Positions 33,307 through 42,674 of a stretch of 64,000 nt of DNA are shown here, piece after piece. The stretch's first letter is position 1. The number at the start of each line of letters is the position of its first letter. This DNA is from Litorimonas sp. (GTDB lineage Bacteria; Pseudomonadota; Alphaproteobacteria; Caulobacterales; Maricaulaceae). The stretch lies in contig JAPYSU010000008.1 of assembly GCA_029936425.1 (NCBI GenBank), positions 1 to 64,000 of the forward strand. Direction: 5' to 3'. A model generated the notes under the pieces. The model was given only the letters and a program-made list of their open reading frames with translations, was not told the DNA's origin and did no database searches. The position numbers and the translations under genes were made by a program.

Positions 33307-33924
33307 ATGGCTCTGGATGTCTGGCTAGCACTGGTGGCGCTCTTTTTTGTCGGCGGCCTGACCCCGGGCCCCGCCGTTATGCTCGTGCTTGCCTCTTCTT
33401 TTCGATACGGATTCAAGCCCGCTTTATTGCCGGCCATGGGTGTCGCCTCCGCCAATGTCATGTGGCTGGTTCTGGCCGCTTCGGGCACGGCCGTCTTGTT
33501 CGAGCTTTATCCGGCGGCCACATTGGCGCTCAAGCTCGTTGGCCTTGCCGTTCTGATTTATATGGGACTATCCACCATGTTCGGGCCGCTCCCCAATCTG
33601 GATGTCTCCGCCGAGGACGCGCCGAGGCGCTCCCGCCTCTACGGGAAAGGCGTTTTGCTCCAAGCCACCTCTCCTATGCCGGTTGTCTATTTCGGCATGC
33701 TACTGCCGCAATTCTTTCAAGCCGATGCGGCATTGGGGCCGCAATTTGTTATTATGCTTGTGACAATTACCTGTTTGGAAATGTTCGGCCTCTCAGTTTA
33801 TGCCGCCGGAGCCTTGGTGATTAAGCGTATTCTAAAAAGCCAGAGGGCGGCCCGCACATTTAATGTCCTAATCGGTCTTGTCATGATTGCCTCAGGCGCT
33901 TGGGCGGTATTTTCGACAGCATAA
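33307..33924 (+). CDS. LysE/RhtB family exporter
   Basis: This 205-residue inner-membrane protein has the LysE/RhtB pattern: FFVGGLTPGPAVMLVLASSFRYGFKPALLPAMGVASAN near the N-terminus, then helices at about 40-65, 68-88, 112-135, 145-170 and 183-203. Members export amino acids or similar small metabolites, driven by the proton gradient. The gene is unaccompanied, and the substrate cannot be read from sequence. Confidence 0.9.
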   Translation: MALDVWLALVALFFVGGLTPGPAVMLVLASSFRYGFKPALLPAMGVASANVMWLVLAASGTAVLFELYPAATLALKLVGLAVLIYMGLSTMFGPLPNLDVSAEDAPRRSRLYGKGVLLQATSPMPVVYFGMLLPQFFQADAALGPQFVIMLVTITCLEMFGLSVYAAGALVIKRILKSQRAARTFNVLIGLVMIASGAWAVFSTA

Positions 33925-33988
33925 GACTTGCAACCTTGCGCAAGCACGCTAAGAGGCGCGGGCAAAACCAAATGAGGAATCTGACCCA

Positions 33989-34516
33989 ATGAAAATGAAG
34001 AAAATCAAAGCCGGAGAAAACCCGCCTTTTGATATCAATGTCATCATCGAAGTGCCTTTGGGGGGCGAGCCCATCAAATATGAGATGGACAAAGACTCCG
34101 GCGCCATGTTTGTGGATCGGTTCCTTTACACGTCCATGCGCTATCCGTGTAATTACGGCTTTATTCCGCATACATTGTCAAATGACGGCGACCCCACAGA
34201 CGTTCTGGTTGTCGGTCAGCGCGCCCTTATGCCGGGCTGCGTCGTCCGCGCCCGCCCGGTCGGCGTTCTCATGATGGAAGACGAAGCCGGCATAGACGAA
34301 AAAATCGTCGCCGTGCCGCATGGTAAGCTTACCCCCTATTACGATAAAATTAAGAGCTATACCGATCTGCCGCAGGTGCTGCAGGACCGCATTCCGCACT
34401 TTTTCAATCATTACAAAGATTTGGAAAAAGAAAAGTGGGTCAAAGTTCTGGGGTGGGAAGATTCGGAAAAAGCCGCAGAGCTCATTCTGGAAGGTATTGA
34501 AACCGGAAAAAAGTAG
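33989..34516 (+). CDS. ppa: Inorganic pyrophosphatase
   Basis: This soluble family I pyrophosphatase hydrolyses PPi to phosphate and so drives biosynthetic reactions. The 175-residue length and the metal-binding motif D66-G-D68-P-T-D71 are standard. Substrate residues in IEVPLGGEPIKYEMDKDSG and YPCNYGFIP are present. GAGGA lies upstream of the ATG, and a strong terminator follows. Confidence 0.97.
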   Translation: MKMKKIKAGENPPFDINVIIEVPLGGEPIKYEMDKDSGAMFVDRFLYTSMRYPCNYGFIPHTLSNDGDPTDVLVVGQRALMPGCVVRARPVGVLMMEDEAGIDEKIVAVPHGKLTPYYDKIKSYTDLPQVLQDRIPHFFNHYKDLEKEKWVKVLGWEDSEKAAELILEGIETGKK

Positions 34517-34534
34517 CCCGCGTTCTATCCAAAT

Positions 34535-34563
34535 AAAAAGCCCCGCTGATGCGGGGCTTTTTT
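34535..34563 (+). terminator. Rho-independent terminator after ppa
   Basis: GCCCCGC and GCGGGGC form a stem with loop TGAT, with an A-run before and a T-run after. It could also serve sdhB on the other strand. Confidence 0.9.
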
Positions 34564-34635
34564 GTGATTTCAATTAGGCGCTCAAAAATTGGTCGATATA
34601 GTCAATATATCCGACTTATTGTCTTCGGATAACCT

Positions 34636-35418
34636 CTAGGCCCGCTCGACCATCATCTTTTTGACTTCGGCAATGGCTTTGGCGGGGTTTAGACCTTTCG
34701 GGCAGACATTGGCGCAGTTCATGATGGTGTGGCAGCGATAGAGCTTGAACGGATCTTCGAGATTGTCGAGACGTGCGTCATCCGCGTCATCGCGGCTATC
34801 GGCGAGCCAGCGATAAGCCTGCAGCAGAGCCGCCGGACCGAGATAGCGGTCACCATTCCACCAATAGGACGGACAGGCGGTAGAGCAACACGCGCACAAG
34901 ATACATTCATAATATCCATCGAGCTTATCGCGGTCCTGTGGAGCCTGCTTGATTTCTTCGGTTGGCAAAGGCGTCGAAGTCTGAAGCCAAGGCTCGATGG
35001 AGGCATATTGCTTGTAAAAATTGGAAAGGTCCGGGACAAGATCTCGGACAACCGGCAAATGCGGGAGGGGCGAGATCGTAATCGTATCTCCGCCGCCCAC
35101 GTCATCAATTCCCTTCGTACAGGCCAGCGTATTCCGGCCGCCAATCGTCATGGCGCAGGAGCCGCACACGCCTTCGCGGCACGACCGGCGAAAGGCCAGT
35201 GTTGAGTCAATTTCATTTTTGATTTTGAACAGCGCGTCAAGCACCATTGGTCCGCATTCATCCAGGTCGAGCTGGTAGGTGTCCCAATAAGGGGTCCCGC
35301 CATCACTTGGATCATAACGATAGATTTTAAACGTTTTGAGCCGTTTGGCGCCTTTTTTCGCGGGCCAGGTTTTGCCATCACGGATTTTGGAATTTTTCGG
35401 TAGGGTCAGCTGAACCAT
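34636..35418 (-). CDS. sdhB: Succinate dehydrogenase iron-sulfur subunit
   Basis: SdhB carries electrons from the flavoprotein to ubiquinone in complex II on the inner face of the membrane. The 260-residue protein has the [2Fe-2S] cysteines (CREGVCGSCAMTIGG and a later ACTKG) and the [4Fe-4S]/[3Fe-4S] cysteines (CILCACCSTACPSYWW; CHTIMNCANVCPKGL). AAGGT lies five bases before the ATG. It is not contiguous with sdhCDA; three other genes of the same strand lie in between. Confidence 0.98.
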   Translation of the reverse strand: MVQLTLPKNSKIRDGKTWPAKKGAKRLKTFKIYRYDPSDGGTPYWDTYQLDLDECGPMVLDALFKIKNEIDSTLAFRRSCREGVCGSCAMTIGGRNTLACTKGIDDVGGGDTITISPLPHLPVVRDLVPDLSNFYKQYASIEPWLQTSTPLPTEEIKQAPQDRDKLDGYYECILCACCSTACPSYWWNGDRYLGPAALLQAYRWLADSRDDADDARLDNLEDPFKLYRCHTIMNCANVCPKGLNPAKAIAEVKKMMVERA

Positions 35419-35575
35419 GGTTTACCTTGAAAATATAAAATTTTGAACCTGTCTTATAGACAGAACTATATTAAATACGAAGGGGAAAGCTGATAAGTTT
35501 TCCATTCATTTTGACGCATCCGAATAAAGTCGGCGGTTAAGAGCCCATAGCGGGCTTCTGTCTTGAAAGGAAGTT

Positions 35576-36109
35576 TTACTCGGCGGCCAGAGATAAAAGT
35601 TCAGGATTGAGGCTGACTTCCCGGAAATCGGGAATTTCGCAATCGAGCGTCTCGGCCCCGTGAACGGGACGCGCCCAAAGAAAGGACAATGACTCTTCGG
35701 GACAATTTAGGGTGTGAGCGACATCTGTCTGAATGACTTTTCGGACGCGTAAGGAGGCTTCTGTTGAAGCTCTTAAAGCGCCGCAAACAAAATCTGCTCC
35801 GGCATAGCAAGGGGGATTTGTGATCTCGTCCTCTTGGACATCGACATTCAAAATATCCCTAAAACCCGTTTGCTCTTTTGGCATGTTTTCCCCTTTACAA
35901 TGCAACTTAAAAGATTGCGACGCGCTCACCAGACCCCCATCTTTGCGCCTTGTCACATATCTTATTGATTTATTAAGAGGATTTTCCGGCTCATGTGAAA
36001 TGATTTTTGCAGAAATCCCTAATTTTTCATATATTTGATACATTTTCAGTCGGCGCGCACAATCTAGCCGCGAAAGCGAGGCCGGCAAGCTCAACAGAAA
36101 CTTTGTCAC
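35576..36109 (-). CDS. Conserved-looking hypothetical protein between sdhB and DUF4197 gene
   Basis: This 177-residue soluble protein is not one I recognise. It has no signal peptide or membrane helix. Notable segments are RYVTRRKDGGLVSASQSFKLH, PPCYAGADFVCGALRASTEA and a C-terminal WARPVHGAETLDCEIPDF. The start is a GTG without a good Shine-Dalgarno; ATG 36043 (MYQIYEKLG) is a plausible alternative. The gene lies on the sdh strand with 157 bases between it and sdhB. No function is assigned. Confidence 0.55.
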   Translation of the reverse strand: MTKFLLSLPASLSRLDCARRLKMYQIYEKLGISAKIISHEPENPLNKSIRYVTRRKDGGLVSASQSFKLHCKGENMPKEQTGFRDILNVDVQEDEITNPPCYAGADFVCGALRASTEASLRVRKVIQTDVAHTLNCPEESLSFLWARPVHGAETLDCEIPDFREVSLNPELLSLAAE

Positions 36110-36154
36110 CTGATAAAGGGCTTTACCCAGATCGTCTGAGCCTTCGGGTCAATA

Positions 36155-36886
36155 TCAGGCTTGATAAGATCCGAATACGCGGCGCAGGATTTCACTCGTC
36201 CTCTTGGCCGGGTTTTCCCGAATGGCCTTCTCCTCATCCGCAATATAAGTGAAGACACCTTCCAGGCCATACTCCACGCCGTGGCCAATGAGGTCCGATT
36301 TCGCATTAGCGCCTAAGCCTGCCGCAAAAGGCACAGAACTAAGTTGGGCCGAAATCTGGTCGACAAGTTGCAACGCCCCTGTCTGCTGCAGCGCGTTACT
36401 CATGATCGGCGTAAATAGCGTCGTCAGGCGATCCGTCGTCTTTCCCTGTAAATATTGTGTCGCCGCATTCTCCGGGCCGCGCACAATCCCAATGGCGTCC
36501 TGAATGGAAAGGTCTGAGACCGCGTCGATAAAAATATCCTTGGCCACGGGCGCCGCTTTCTCCGCCCCGCGGTTAAGCTGGGTTTGAAGCTCACTCAGTA
36601 ATCCGCCTGCTCCGATAGGTTGCAATATGTTTTGCACCTCTTGCAGGCGCTGCGGCAGAGGAATCCGAATGCGCCCGTTGTTCAGAAACCCGCCCTCGCG
36701 GCCCACCGTACTGATCGCTGCGCCCACTCCGTTATTCAAAGCCGCCCGGATGCCGGCTGCCGCTTCGCCCTGTGACAGAGCGCCGGAATTGACAATCCCT
36801 TCAAAAATGGACGGATCAATCGTTTCGCAGGCAGAGAGGCCCAAAGCCGGGAGAGCCATTAGAATGTGACGGCGATTGAGGGTCAT
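36155..36886 (-). CDS. DUF4197 domain-containing lipoprotein
   Basis: This 243-residue exported protein has an N-terminal signal (RRHILMALPALGLSAC, lipobox LSAC) and a DUF4197 domain over nearly all the mature part (GIRAALNNGVGAAISTVGREGGFLNN, IRIPLPQRLQEVQNIL, FIDAVSDLSIQDAIGIVRG, ATQYLQGKTTDRL). The domain function is unknown. AAGGAC lies before the ATG. It sits downstream of the crotonase gene, nine bases apart, in the stretch between sdhA and sdhB. Confidence 0.88.
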   Translation of the reverse strand: MTLNRRHILMALPALGLSACETIDPSIFEGIVNSGALSQGEAAAGIRAALNNGVGAAISTVGREGGFLNNGRIRIPLPQRLQEVQNILQPIGAGGLLSELQTQLNRGAEKAAPVAKDIFIDAVSDLSIQDAIGIVRGPENAATQYLQGKTTDRLTTLFTPIMSNALQQTGALQLVDQISAQLSSVPFAAGLGANAKSDLIGHGVEYGLEGVFTYIADEEKAIRENPAKRTSEILRRVFGSYQA

Positions 36887-36895
36887 AATCTGTCC

Positions 36896-37717
36896 TTACT
36901 CGTTTTGGTAATCCTTGAATTCAGGGGCCCGCTTTTCAAAAAAGGCCGTGACGCCTTCTCGGCAATCGTCGCTGACAAACGCTTTTTCCAGCAAGGCACT
37001 TTCTTCCATATGCGCTTTAAACGGCGCGGCGTCCAGCGCGCCAAAGCCCGTCATGGAGTGATGCAAGAGACGCTTATTCTGTATTGTGGAGGTTGGGGAG
37101 CAGTTTTGCGCAATATCTCGCGCTATGGCCAGACTATGCGGCAGAACGTCTTCCGGCTCTTTTAGTTCGCTGACGAGGCCCGCCGAGAGTACGTCCTCCG
37201 CCTTCAGGATATCGGATTTCAAAATCCACTCGCTCGCTTTGGAATATCCAACCAGCCTGGGCAAAAACCAGCTTGAGGCGCCGTCAAAGACAATGCCCCG
37301 CCGGGCAAAGGGAAAGGCAAATTTTGATTTTACGGACGCAATACGAAGATCCATCGGCAAAAGCATCGTCGCGCCGATGCCGACAGCCGCGCCGTTTACC
37401 GCGCCGATTATCGGCGTCGCACACTCAAACATCGCCAGGACGAGCTCCCCGCCTTTATCCCGCGCGATGCCTTCGTGATAGTTGACGCCGCTGACCGCTT
37501 TGAATCCTTCGGAAATATCGGCCCCCGCGCAAAAGGCCCGGCCCGCGCCCGTCACGACAATCACGCGAACGGAATTATCCGCATCCAGTTCGGCATAAGC
37601 CTCCATGAGCTCATCACACATTTGCAGATTGAAAGCGTTCATCTGCTCGGGGCGGTTAAGGGTAATAACCGCAACAGAGGAATTTTCAGCGTCGCGTGTA
37701 ACGGTAATGGTTTTCAT
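36896..37717 (-). CDS. Enoyl-CoA hydratase/isomerase (crotonase) family
   Basis: This 273-residue crotonase-fold protein is read from ATG 37717 (MKTITVTRDAENS); a longer frame to 37777 would overlap the terminator behind sdhA. The oxyanion-hole segments GRAFCAGADIS and AVNGAAVGIGATMLLPMDLRIAS are intact. In the active-site helix, FPFARRGIVFDGASSWFLPR has Phe-Asp where this subgroup usually has Pro-Glu, so the acid residue may be Asp. Fatty-acid or side-chain CoA metabolism is the general role; the substrate is unknown. Confidence 0.88.
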   Translation of the reverse strand: MKTITVTRDAENSSVAVITLNRPEQMNAFNLQMCDELMEAYAELDADNSVRVIVVTGAGRAFCAGADISEGFKAVSGVNYHEGIARDKGGELVLAMFECATPIIGAVNGAAVGIGATMLLPMDLRIASVKSKFAFPFARRGIVFDGASSWFLPRLVGYSKASEWILKSDILKAEDVLSAGLVSELKEPEDVLPHSLAIARDIAQNCSPTSTIQNKRLLHHSMTGFGALDAAPFKAHMEESALLEKAFVSDDCREGVTAFFEKRAPEFKDYQNE

Positions 37718-37762
37718 ATTGTCCAACTTATTTTGCAGAATCCGTTCCCTTATGAAGCATAA

Positions 37763-37789
37763 AAAAAGCGGGTCCAAGACCCGCTTTTT
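37763..37789 (-). terminator. Rho-independent terminator after sdhA
   Basis: GCGGGTC and GACCCGC form a stem around CAA, flanked by A- and T-runs. It lies about 20 bases beyond the sdhA stop, separating sdhCDA from the downstream crotonase gene. Confidence 0.85.
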
Positions 37790-37807
37790 CGATAGTTTTG
37801 CATTTGA

Positions 37808-39604
37808 TTAATAAACGCGCTTCTTCGGTTCGATATAATCAATGCCGTCGGTCATGGTGTAATCATGGACGGGGCGATAGTCGATTTTGACTTTGTTTTT
37901 GCCGTAATCATACCACGCCAAAGTGTGTTTCATCCATTTGGCGTCATTTCGGTCCGGGTAATCCTCATGCGCGTGGGCGCCGCGGCTTTCCTTGCGGTTA
38001 TCCGCAGACGCAATTGTGACTCGGGCTTGTCCAATAAGATTGTCGAGCTCCAGCGCTTCCATCAGATCGGTATTCCAGATCATGGTTTTATCCGTAACAG
38101 AAATATCGGCCATATCCGCCGCAATAGCTTCGACTTTTTTAAGGCCTTCGCTCAAACTTTCCTCGGTTCTGAAAACCGCGCAATGTTCCTGCATGGCTTT
38201 CTGCATTCGCAAGCGAAGATCCGCCGTTGAGGATTTGCCATTGGCGTTTTTATATTTCTCAAGACGGGCAATAGCCTCGTCGCCGGCATTGGCGGGGAGA
38301 GGTTTTTGCTCAGCATTAGCTTCCAGAACTTCGCCGCAACGCATTCCGGCCGCGCGGCCAAAGACAACCAAATCGATCAAGCTGTTGGAGCCAAGACGGT
38401 TCGCGCCGTGAACGGATACGCAGGCCGCCTCGCCGACCGCCATGAGTCCTTTGACAACACTGTCTGGATTCTTGCCTTTTTTCGTCAGGACTTCGCCGTG
38501 GAAATTGGTCTGGATACCGCCCATATTGTAATGGCACGTCGGCAGAACCGGAATAGGTTCCTTGGTCACATCAACGCCTGCAAAAATCTTGGCGGTTTCG
38601 GAAATGCCGGGCAAACGCTCGGCCAGAACGGCCGGATCCAAATGATCCAGATGCAGGAAGATATGATCCTTGTCCGGACCAACGCCGCGGCCTTCGCGGA
38701 TTTCAATCGTCATAGCGCGGGACACAACATCTCGTGACGCCAGATCTTTGGCCGAGGGCGCGTAACGCTCCATAAAGCGCTCGCCCTCCGAATTAGTGAG
38801 GTAGCCCCCTTCGCCGCGAGAGCCTTCGGTAATCAGGCACCCTGCCCCGTAAATACCGGTCGGATGGAATTGAACAAACTCCATGTCCTGAACCGGGAGT
38901 CCGGCGCGAAGCACCATGGCATTACCGTCGCCCGTACAGGTATGGGCGGAGGTCGCGGAGAAAAAGACGCGGCCATAGCCGCCTGTGGCAAGGATAACCG
39001 TTTGTGCGCGGAAACGGTGAAGCGTTCCATCATCCAGTTTCCAGGCTGTGAGACCGCGGCATTCGCCGTCTTCCATGATCAGGTCGAGCGCGAAATATTC
39101 GATAAAGAACTCGGCGTCATTACGAAGGGACTGGCCGTAAAGCGTGTGAAGCATGGCATGACCCGTCCGGTCTGCCGCCGCGCAGGTGCGCTGGGCTTCC
39201 GGGCCCTTGCCCATATTCTGCATCATGCCGCCAAAGGGACGCTGGTATATCTTGCCTTCTTCCGTCCGTGAAAACGGCATGCCCCAATGTTCCAGCTCGT
39301 AAACCGCCTTTGGTGCTTCGCGGCAGAGATATTCAATGGAATCCTGATCGCCGAGCCAGTCAGAGCCTTTGACCGTGTCATACATGTGCCAGCGCCAATC
39401 ATCATCGCCCATATTTCCGAGGGACGCAGCGATACCGCCTTGGGCCGCAACCGTATGAGAACGGGTTGGAAAAACCTTGGTCACACAAGCTGTCTTCAGA
39501 CCGGCTTGGGCCGCCCCGAGCGTGGCGCGGAGGCCGGAGCCGCCTGCCCCGACAACAACAACGTCGTAAGTGTGATCAATCCATTTTGTTATTTTGGCAG
39601 TCAT
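37808..39604 (-). CDS. sdhA: Succinate dehydrogenase flavoprotein subunit
   Basis: SdhA oxidises succinate to fumarate with covalently bound FAD. The 598-residue protein has the FAD-binding VVVGAGGSGLRATLGAAQAG, the flavinylation-site histidine in TRSHTVAAQGGIAASLGN, and catalytic segments (QFHPTGIYGAGCLITEGSRGEGG; PTCHYNMGGIQTN). AGGAAAG precedes the ATG. It follows sdhC and sdhD in one operon. Confidence 0.98.
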   Translation of the reverse strand: MTAKITKWIDHTYDVVVVGAGGSGLRATLGAAQAGLKTACVTKVFPTRSHTVAAQGGIAASLGNMGDDDWRWHMYDTVKGSDWLGDQDSIEYLCREAPKAVYELEHWGMPFSRTEEGKIYQRPFGGMMQNMGKGPEAQRTCAAADRTGHAMLHTLYGQSLRNDAEFFIEYFALDLIMEDGECRGLTAWKLDDGTLHRFRAQTVILATGGYGRVFFSATSAHTCTGDGNAMVLRAGLPVQDMEFVQFHPTGIYGAGCLITEGSRGEGGYLTNSEGERFMERYAPSAKDLASRDVVSRAMTIEIREGRGVGPDKDHIFLHLDHLDPAVLAERLPGISETAKIFAGVDVTKEPIPVLPTCHYNMGGIQTNFHGEVLTKKGKNPDSVVKGLMAVGEAACVSVHGANRLGSNSLIDLVVFGRAAGMRCGEVLEANAEQKPLPANAGDEAIARLEKYKNANGKSSTADLRLRMQKAMQEHCAVFRTEESLSEGLKKVEAIAADMADISVTDKTMIWNTDLMEALELDNLIGQARVTIASADNRKESRGAHAHEDYPDRNDAKWMKHTLAWYDYGKNKVKIDYRPVHDYTMTDGIDYIEPKKRVY

Positions 39605-39629
39605 ATCGACTTTCCTAATTCTTTAACTC

Positions 39630-40037
39630 TTAGCCCAGAAAGGCAAGTTTGAGGACAGCGTAAGCGATGGCGAGCCAGATAAGGCCCGCGGCAATCTTGT
39701 TCAGGAGCAAGCCGAAACGACGACCCCCTCCGTCGAAATAATCAAGGATCACTTCATCCATTTCCAATTTGCAATACCAGACGGCCGCCGTGGCAAAAGC
39801 CAGCAGTCCCAGACCGCCTACCGGACTGGAAATCCAAGCCAGCAGCCCGTCGCTGCCAGTGCCCAATGCGGCAACAACCGACCAGAGCGCGAATGGCAGA
39901 CCGATGATAAGGCCCCATCCAGTTAAACCGTGTATTTTATGATGTGTCGTGCCGTGACCCTTGCCGACATGTTGAGCTGTATAGCCCGATGTGTCAGGTG
40001 TTTCTATCTTGGACGTATCTGATGGATTGGCGCTCAT
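39630..40037 (-). CDS. sdhD: Succinate dehydrogenase membrane anchor subunit D
   Basis: This 135-residue membrane anchor of complex II has three helices (about 43-62, 72-90, 108-133), with HHKIHGLTGWGLIIGLPFALW and the quinone/heme-side DEVILDYFDGG. The N-terminal 30 residues are polar, as in other alphaproteobacterial SdhD. The start overlaps the sdhC stop by four bases. Confidence 0.93.
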   Translation of the reverse strand: MSANPSDTSKIETPDTSGYTAQHVGKGHGTTHHKIHGLTGWGLIIGLPFALWSVVAALGTGSDGLLAWISSPVGGLGLLAFATAAVWYCKLEMDEVILDYFDGGGRRFGLLLNKIAAGLIWLAIAYAVLKLAFLG

Positions 40038-40426
40038 GAGAAAACTCCTGATCCGGTAAGTGTCACAATGAGCGCTACGAAAAGAGCCAGCGCAATCATG
40101 GCATATGACAGTGTGTTATTTAACTTCGGTTCAAACATGGCCCCGCGATCCCAGATGGCATGGCGAAGCTGCGCCAGAGCCATGAAGGTAAATGCAAAGA
40201 CAAACACGAAAAGGCCAATCGCGCCTAGTGGGCTGAATATCAGACCTTCAAGCGGCAGAGACCCCGATGTTGAGAGACATAGGAGACCAATCGCCACCAA
40301 AAACAGAGCCAAATAACTAATAATAGCACTTGCCCGGTGTAAAATGGAGGACATCATGGCCGGATGCCAGCGCCAGACCTGCAAATGCGGCGACATGGGC
40401 CGCTTATCATTCCAAGATGAAGACAT
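40034..40426 (-). CDS. sdhC: Succinate dehydrogenase cytochrome b556 subunit
   Basis: This 130-residue three-helix anchor has the family motifs RPMSPHLQVWRWHPAMMSSILHRASAI (quinone-site Ser and Arg) and FVFAFTFMALAQLRHAIWD (heme-ligand His). It is the first gene of sdhCDA, with AGAGAG near the ATG. Confidence 0.95.
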   Translation of the reverse strand: MSSSWNDKRPMSPHLQVWRWHPAMMSSILHRASAIISYLALFLVAIGLLCLSTSGSLPLEGLIFSPLGAIGLFVFVFAFTFMALAQLRHAIWDRGAMFEPKLNNTLSYAMIALALFVALIVTLTGSGVFS

Positions 40427-40514
40427 TGAAAACTCTCTCTTTAAGTTGGGCGCAACCTAATCCGCCCATCACTATAGTCAACGCATATCGCTTTTTAATA
40501 GTACTATACATACG

Positions 40515-41066
40515 TCAGGACGGGTCGTTTAGATTAAACTCCGCGCGGAAATGTCGCCCTTCACGGTTTAGCTCATAGGCCAATAGCTCATTCGGCGTAA
40601 TTTCAAGAGCCCAGACATTGCCGACCGAGGCGTCCAATCCATTTTCTCTAAATAAGGATTTGGAAAACTCATCCGCTGGAAATTCCTGCCGGATGGCGGT
40701 GCCATCATTTACGGTTCTGCCGCCATACCTGCTGACCGGGTCGGGGGAGCCATCTTTGAGCGTATGGATATGGGTCAGCTTAATCCATTCCTTATTGGCA
40801 GAAGCCGGCATGATCGTCCAGACACGGCTTCGGTCTTCCCCGACGGCAAGCGGCATTTTCACTTCGACCTCCGAGCAGTCAATCGGTCCAACGGTCAGGG
40901 TTTTATCCCGCCAATCGGCATCTTCCGGATCATCACTGACGACTTCCCCTTCAAATGTTTGCCCGCAGAGGTCAACCAGATTGGACGCAAATTGTGCATG
41001 AGGCAAAAGCTCTGCTTCTGACTGACAGGCTGTCAGCAGAAAAAGGCAGGGGATAAAATATTTCAT
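40515..41066 (-). CDS. Hypothetical lipoprotein
   Basis: This 183-residue exported protein has lipobox LLTAC (MKYFIPCLFLLTACQS). ATG 41066 is chosen because AGGA lies six bases before it; an ATG 15 bases earlier has none. The mature part (LCGQTFEGEVVSDDP, TLTVGPIDCSEVEVKMPL, RVWTIMPASANKEWIKLTHIHTLKDG, GRHFRAEFNLN) looks like a small beta-rich domain. I do not recognise the family. It is monocistronic and divergent from the DegP gene. Confidence 0.7.
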   Translation of the reverse strand: MKYFIPCLFLLTACQSEAELLPHAQFASNLVDLCGQTFEGEVVSDDPEDADWRDKTLTVGPIDCSEVEVKMPLAVGEDRSRVWTIMPASANKEWIKLTHIHTLKDGSPDPVSRYGGRTVNDGTAIRQEFPADEFSKSLFRENGLDASVGNVWALEITPNELLAYELNREGRHFRAEFNLNDPS

Positions 41067-41220
41067 AGGTTTTCCTAACATATCCTATTGAATTAAAACA
41101 CGGTCATATTCTGTTCGATAACCTTGGCGTTATACCGTCCAAACCCTACATTGCTATTAGATTAACTGTCGCGGGGCCTCATATAGGTGTTTTTCGCGCC
41201 GTTTTTGCAAAGGATGTATT

Positions 41221-42654
41221 ATGAAAAAGACTCTTCTCATCGCCGCAAGCGGGATCGCGCTTATAGCGGCGCCCCTGGCCATTTCACAAGGCGTCTATTC
41301 CAACAGCCCGGCCATTGGGCAAAGCGGCGTTCTGACCATGGACAATACACGCGGCGTCCTCACCATGGCGCCTCTTCTGGAAGTCGTGACGCCTGCGGTT
41401 GTGTCCATTGATGTTGAAGGCACGCGGACACGTGATGCGGGTGAAATGAGCGAGCAGGAAGAATTTCTACGCCGCTTCTTTGGCGGGCAATTACCGGATC
41501 AACCCCAGAGCCGCCCGCTTCGCGGTCTAGGCTCCGGCGTCATCATTAATGCGGATAAAGGCCTGATCATCACGAATAATCATGTCGTCAAAGACGCCGA
41601 TCGCATTACGATCACGCTCAAGGACAAACGTGAATTGCAGGGCGAACTGGTCGGAACTGACCCGAAAACCGATATAGCTCTGGTCAAAATACATGCAGAA
41701 AACCTTAAAGATTTGAGAATTGCCAATAGCCGCGACGTTAAAGTCGGCGATTACGTCATTGCAGTCGGCAATCCCTATGGTCTGTCCAGTACCGTTACGA
41801 CCGGTATCGTCAGCGCCCTGGGACGCGAGCAAGGTGGCAGCGATAATTATCAGGACTATATTCAGACCGACGCGTCCATTAATCCGGGCAATTCCGGCGG
41901 CGCGCTCGTCAATTCCAAAGGCGAGCTTATTGGAATGAATACGGCCATCCTGTCCCGTTCCGGCGGCAATAACGGCATTGGATTTGCGGTCCCGACCCAG
42001 ATCATCAGCTCTGTCATAGAGCAGCTCGAAGAAAACGGAGAAGTGCGCCGCGGACGTATTGGCGTCTTAATTCAGAACATTACTCCGGGTCTGCGCCAAT
42101 CTCTCAATCTGACGACTTTGAACGGCGCTTTGGTGAGCTCTGTCGAAGACGGGACACCTGCCGACAAAGCCGGATTGGAACCGGGGGATGTTATTACGGC
42201 CTTTAATGGCGGCGCGATTCGCGACAGCTCGGACATTCGCAATGCGGTCGGACTTCTGGTTCCCGGCACTCAGGCGGATCTGACCTATATTCGCGACGGC
42301 AAAACCCGTACGACAAAAATCAAAGTGGCCGAAGTGGATAAAGATGAAGTCCTGAGCGCCGACGCGGCCGCCCCGGCTAATCCGTCAATGGAATCCTTCT
42401 CCGGCGCGACCATTCGGAATATCCCGAGTGATGTGGAATTACGCGGCGGCGACGCGGGTGTCTTTGTCGACTCCGTTGAAGTTGGCTCAAATGCTTTCCG
42501 CGCCGGTTTGCGCCGCGGAGACGTCATCCGCGCGGTGAACCGCAGAGATGTTGCTGACTTGAAAGAGTTCGAGGCCCGCATCAAAGACAAGGAAGGCCCC
42601 TTTGCCCTTTCTGTCCAGCGCGGCGGCTCCCGCATCTTCCTTGCGGTTGAGTAA
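41221..42654 (+). CDS. degP: Do/DegP (HtrA) family periplasmic serine protease
   Basis: This 477-residue protease of envelope quality control has a signal peptide (LLIAASGIALIAAPLAISQG), a trypsin-like domain with the triad H121 (TNNHVVKDAD), D151 (DPKTDIALVK) and S225 (NPGNSGGALVN), and two PDZ domains (about 275-370 and 385-475). AAGGAT lies seven bases before the ATG. It is monocistronic with its own terminator. DegP, DegQ and DegS types cannot be told apart with certainty, but two PDZ domains favour DegP/DegQ. Confidence 0.93.
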   Translation: MKKTLLIAASGIALIAAPLAISQGVYSNSPAIGQSGVLTMDNTRGVLTMAPLLEVVTPAVVSIDVEGTRTRDAGEMSEQEEFLRRFFGGQLPDQPQSRPLRGLGSGVIINADKGLIITNNHVVKDADRITITLKDKRELQGELVGTDPKTDIALVKIHAENLKDLRIANSRDVKVGDYVIAVGNPYGLSSTVTTGIVSALGREQGGSDNYQDYIQTDASINPGNSGGALVNSKGELIGMNTAILSRSGGNNGIGFAVPTQIISSVIEQLEENGEVRRGRIGVLIQNITPGLRQSLNLTTLNGALVSSVEDGTPADKAGLEPGDVITAFNGGAIRDSSDIRNAVGLLVPGTQADLTYIRDGKTRTTKIKVAEVDKDEVLSADAAAPANPSMESFSGATIRNIPSDVELRGGDAGVFVDSVEVGSNAFRAGLRRGDVIRAVNRRDVADLKEFEARIKDKEGPFALSVQRGGSRIFLAVE

Positions 42655-42674
42655 AACGTCTTAAATGACAAAAT

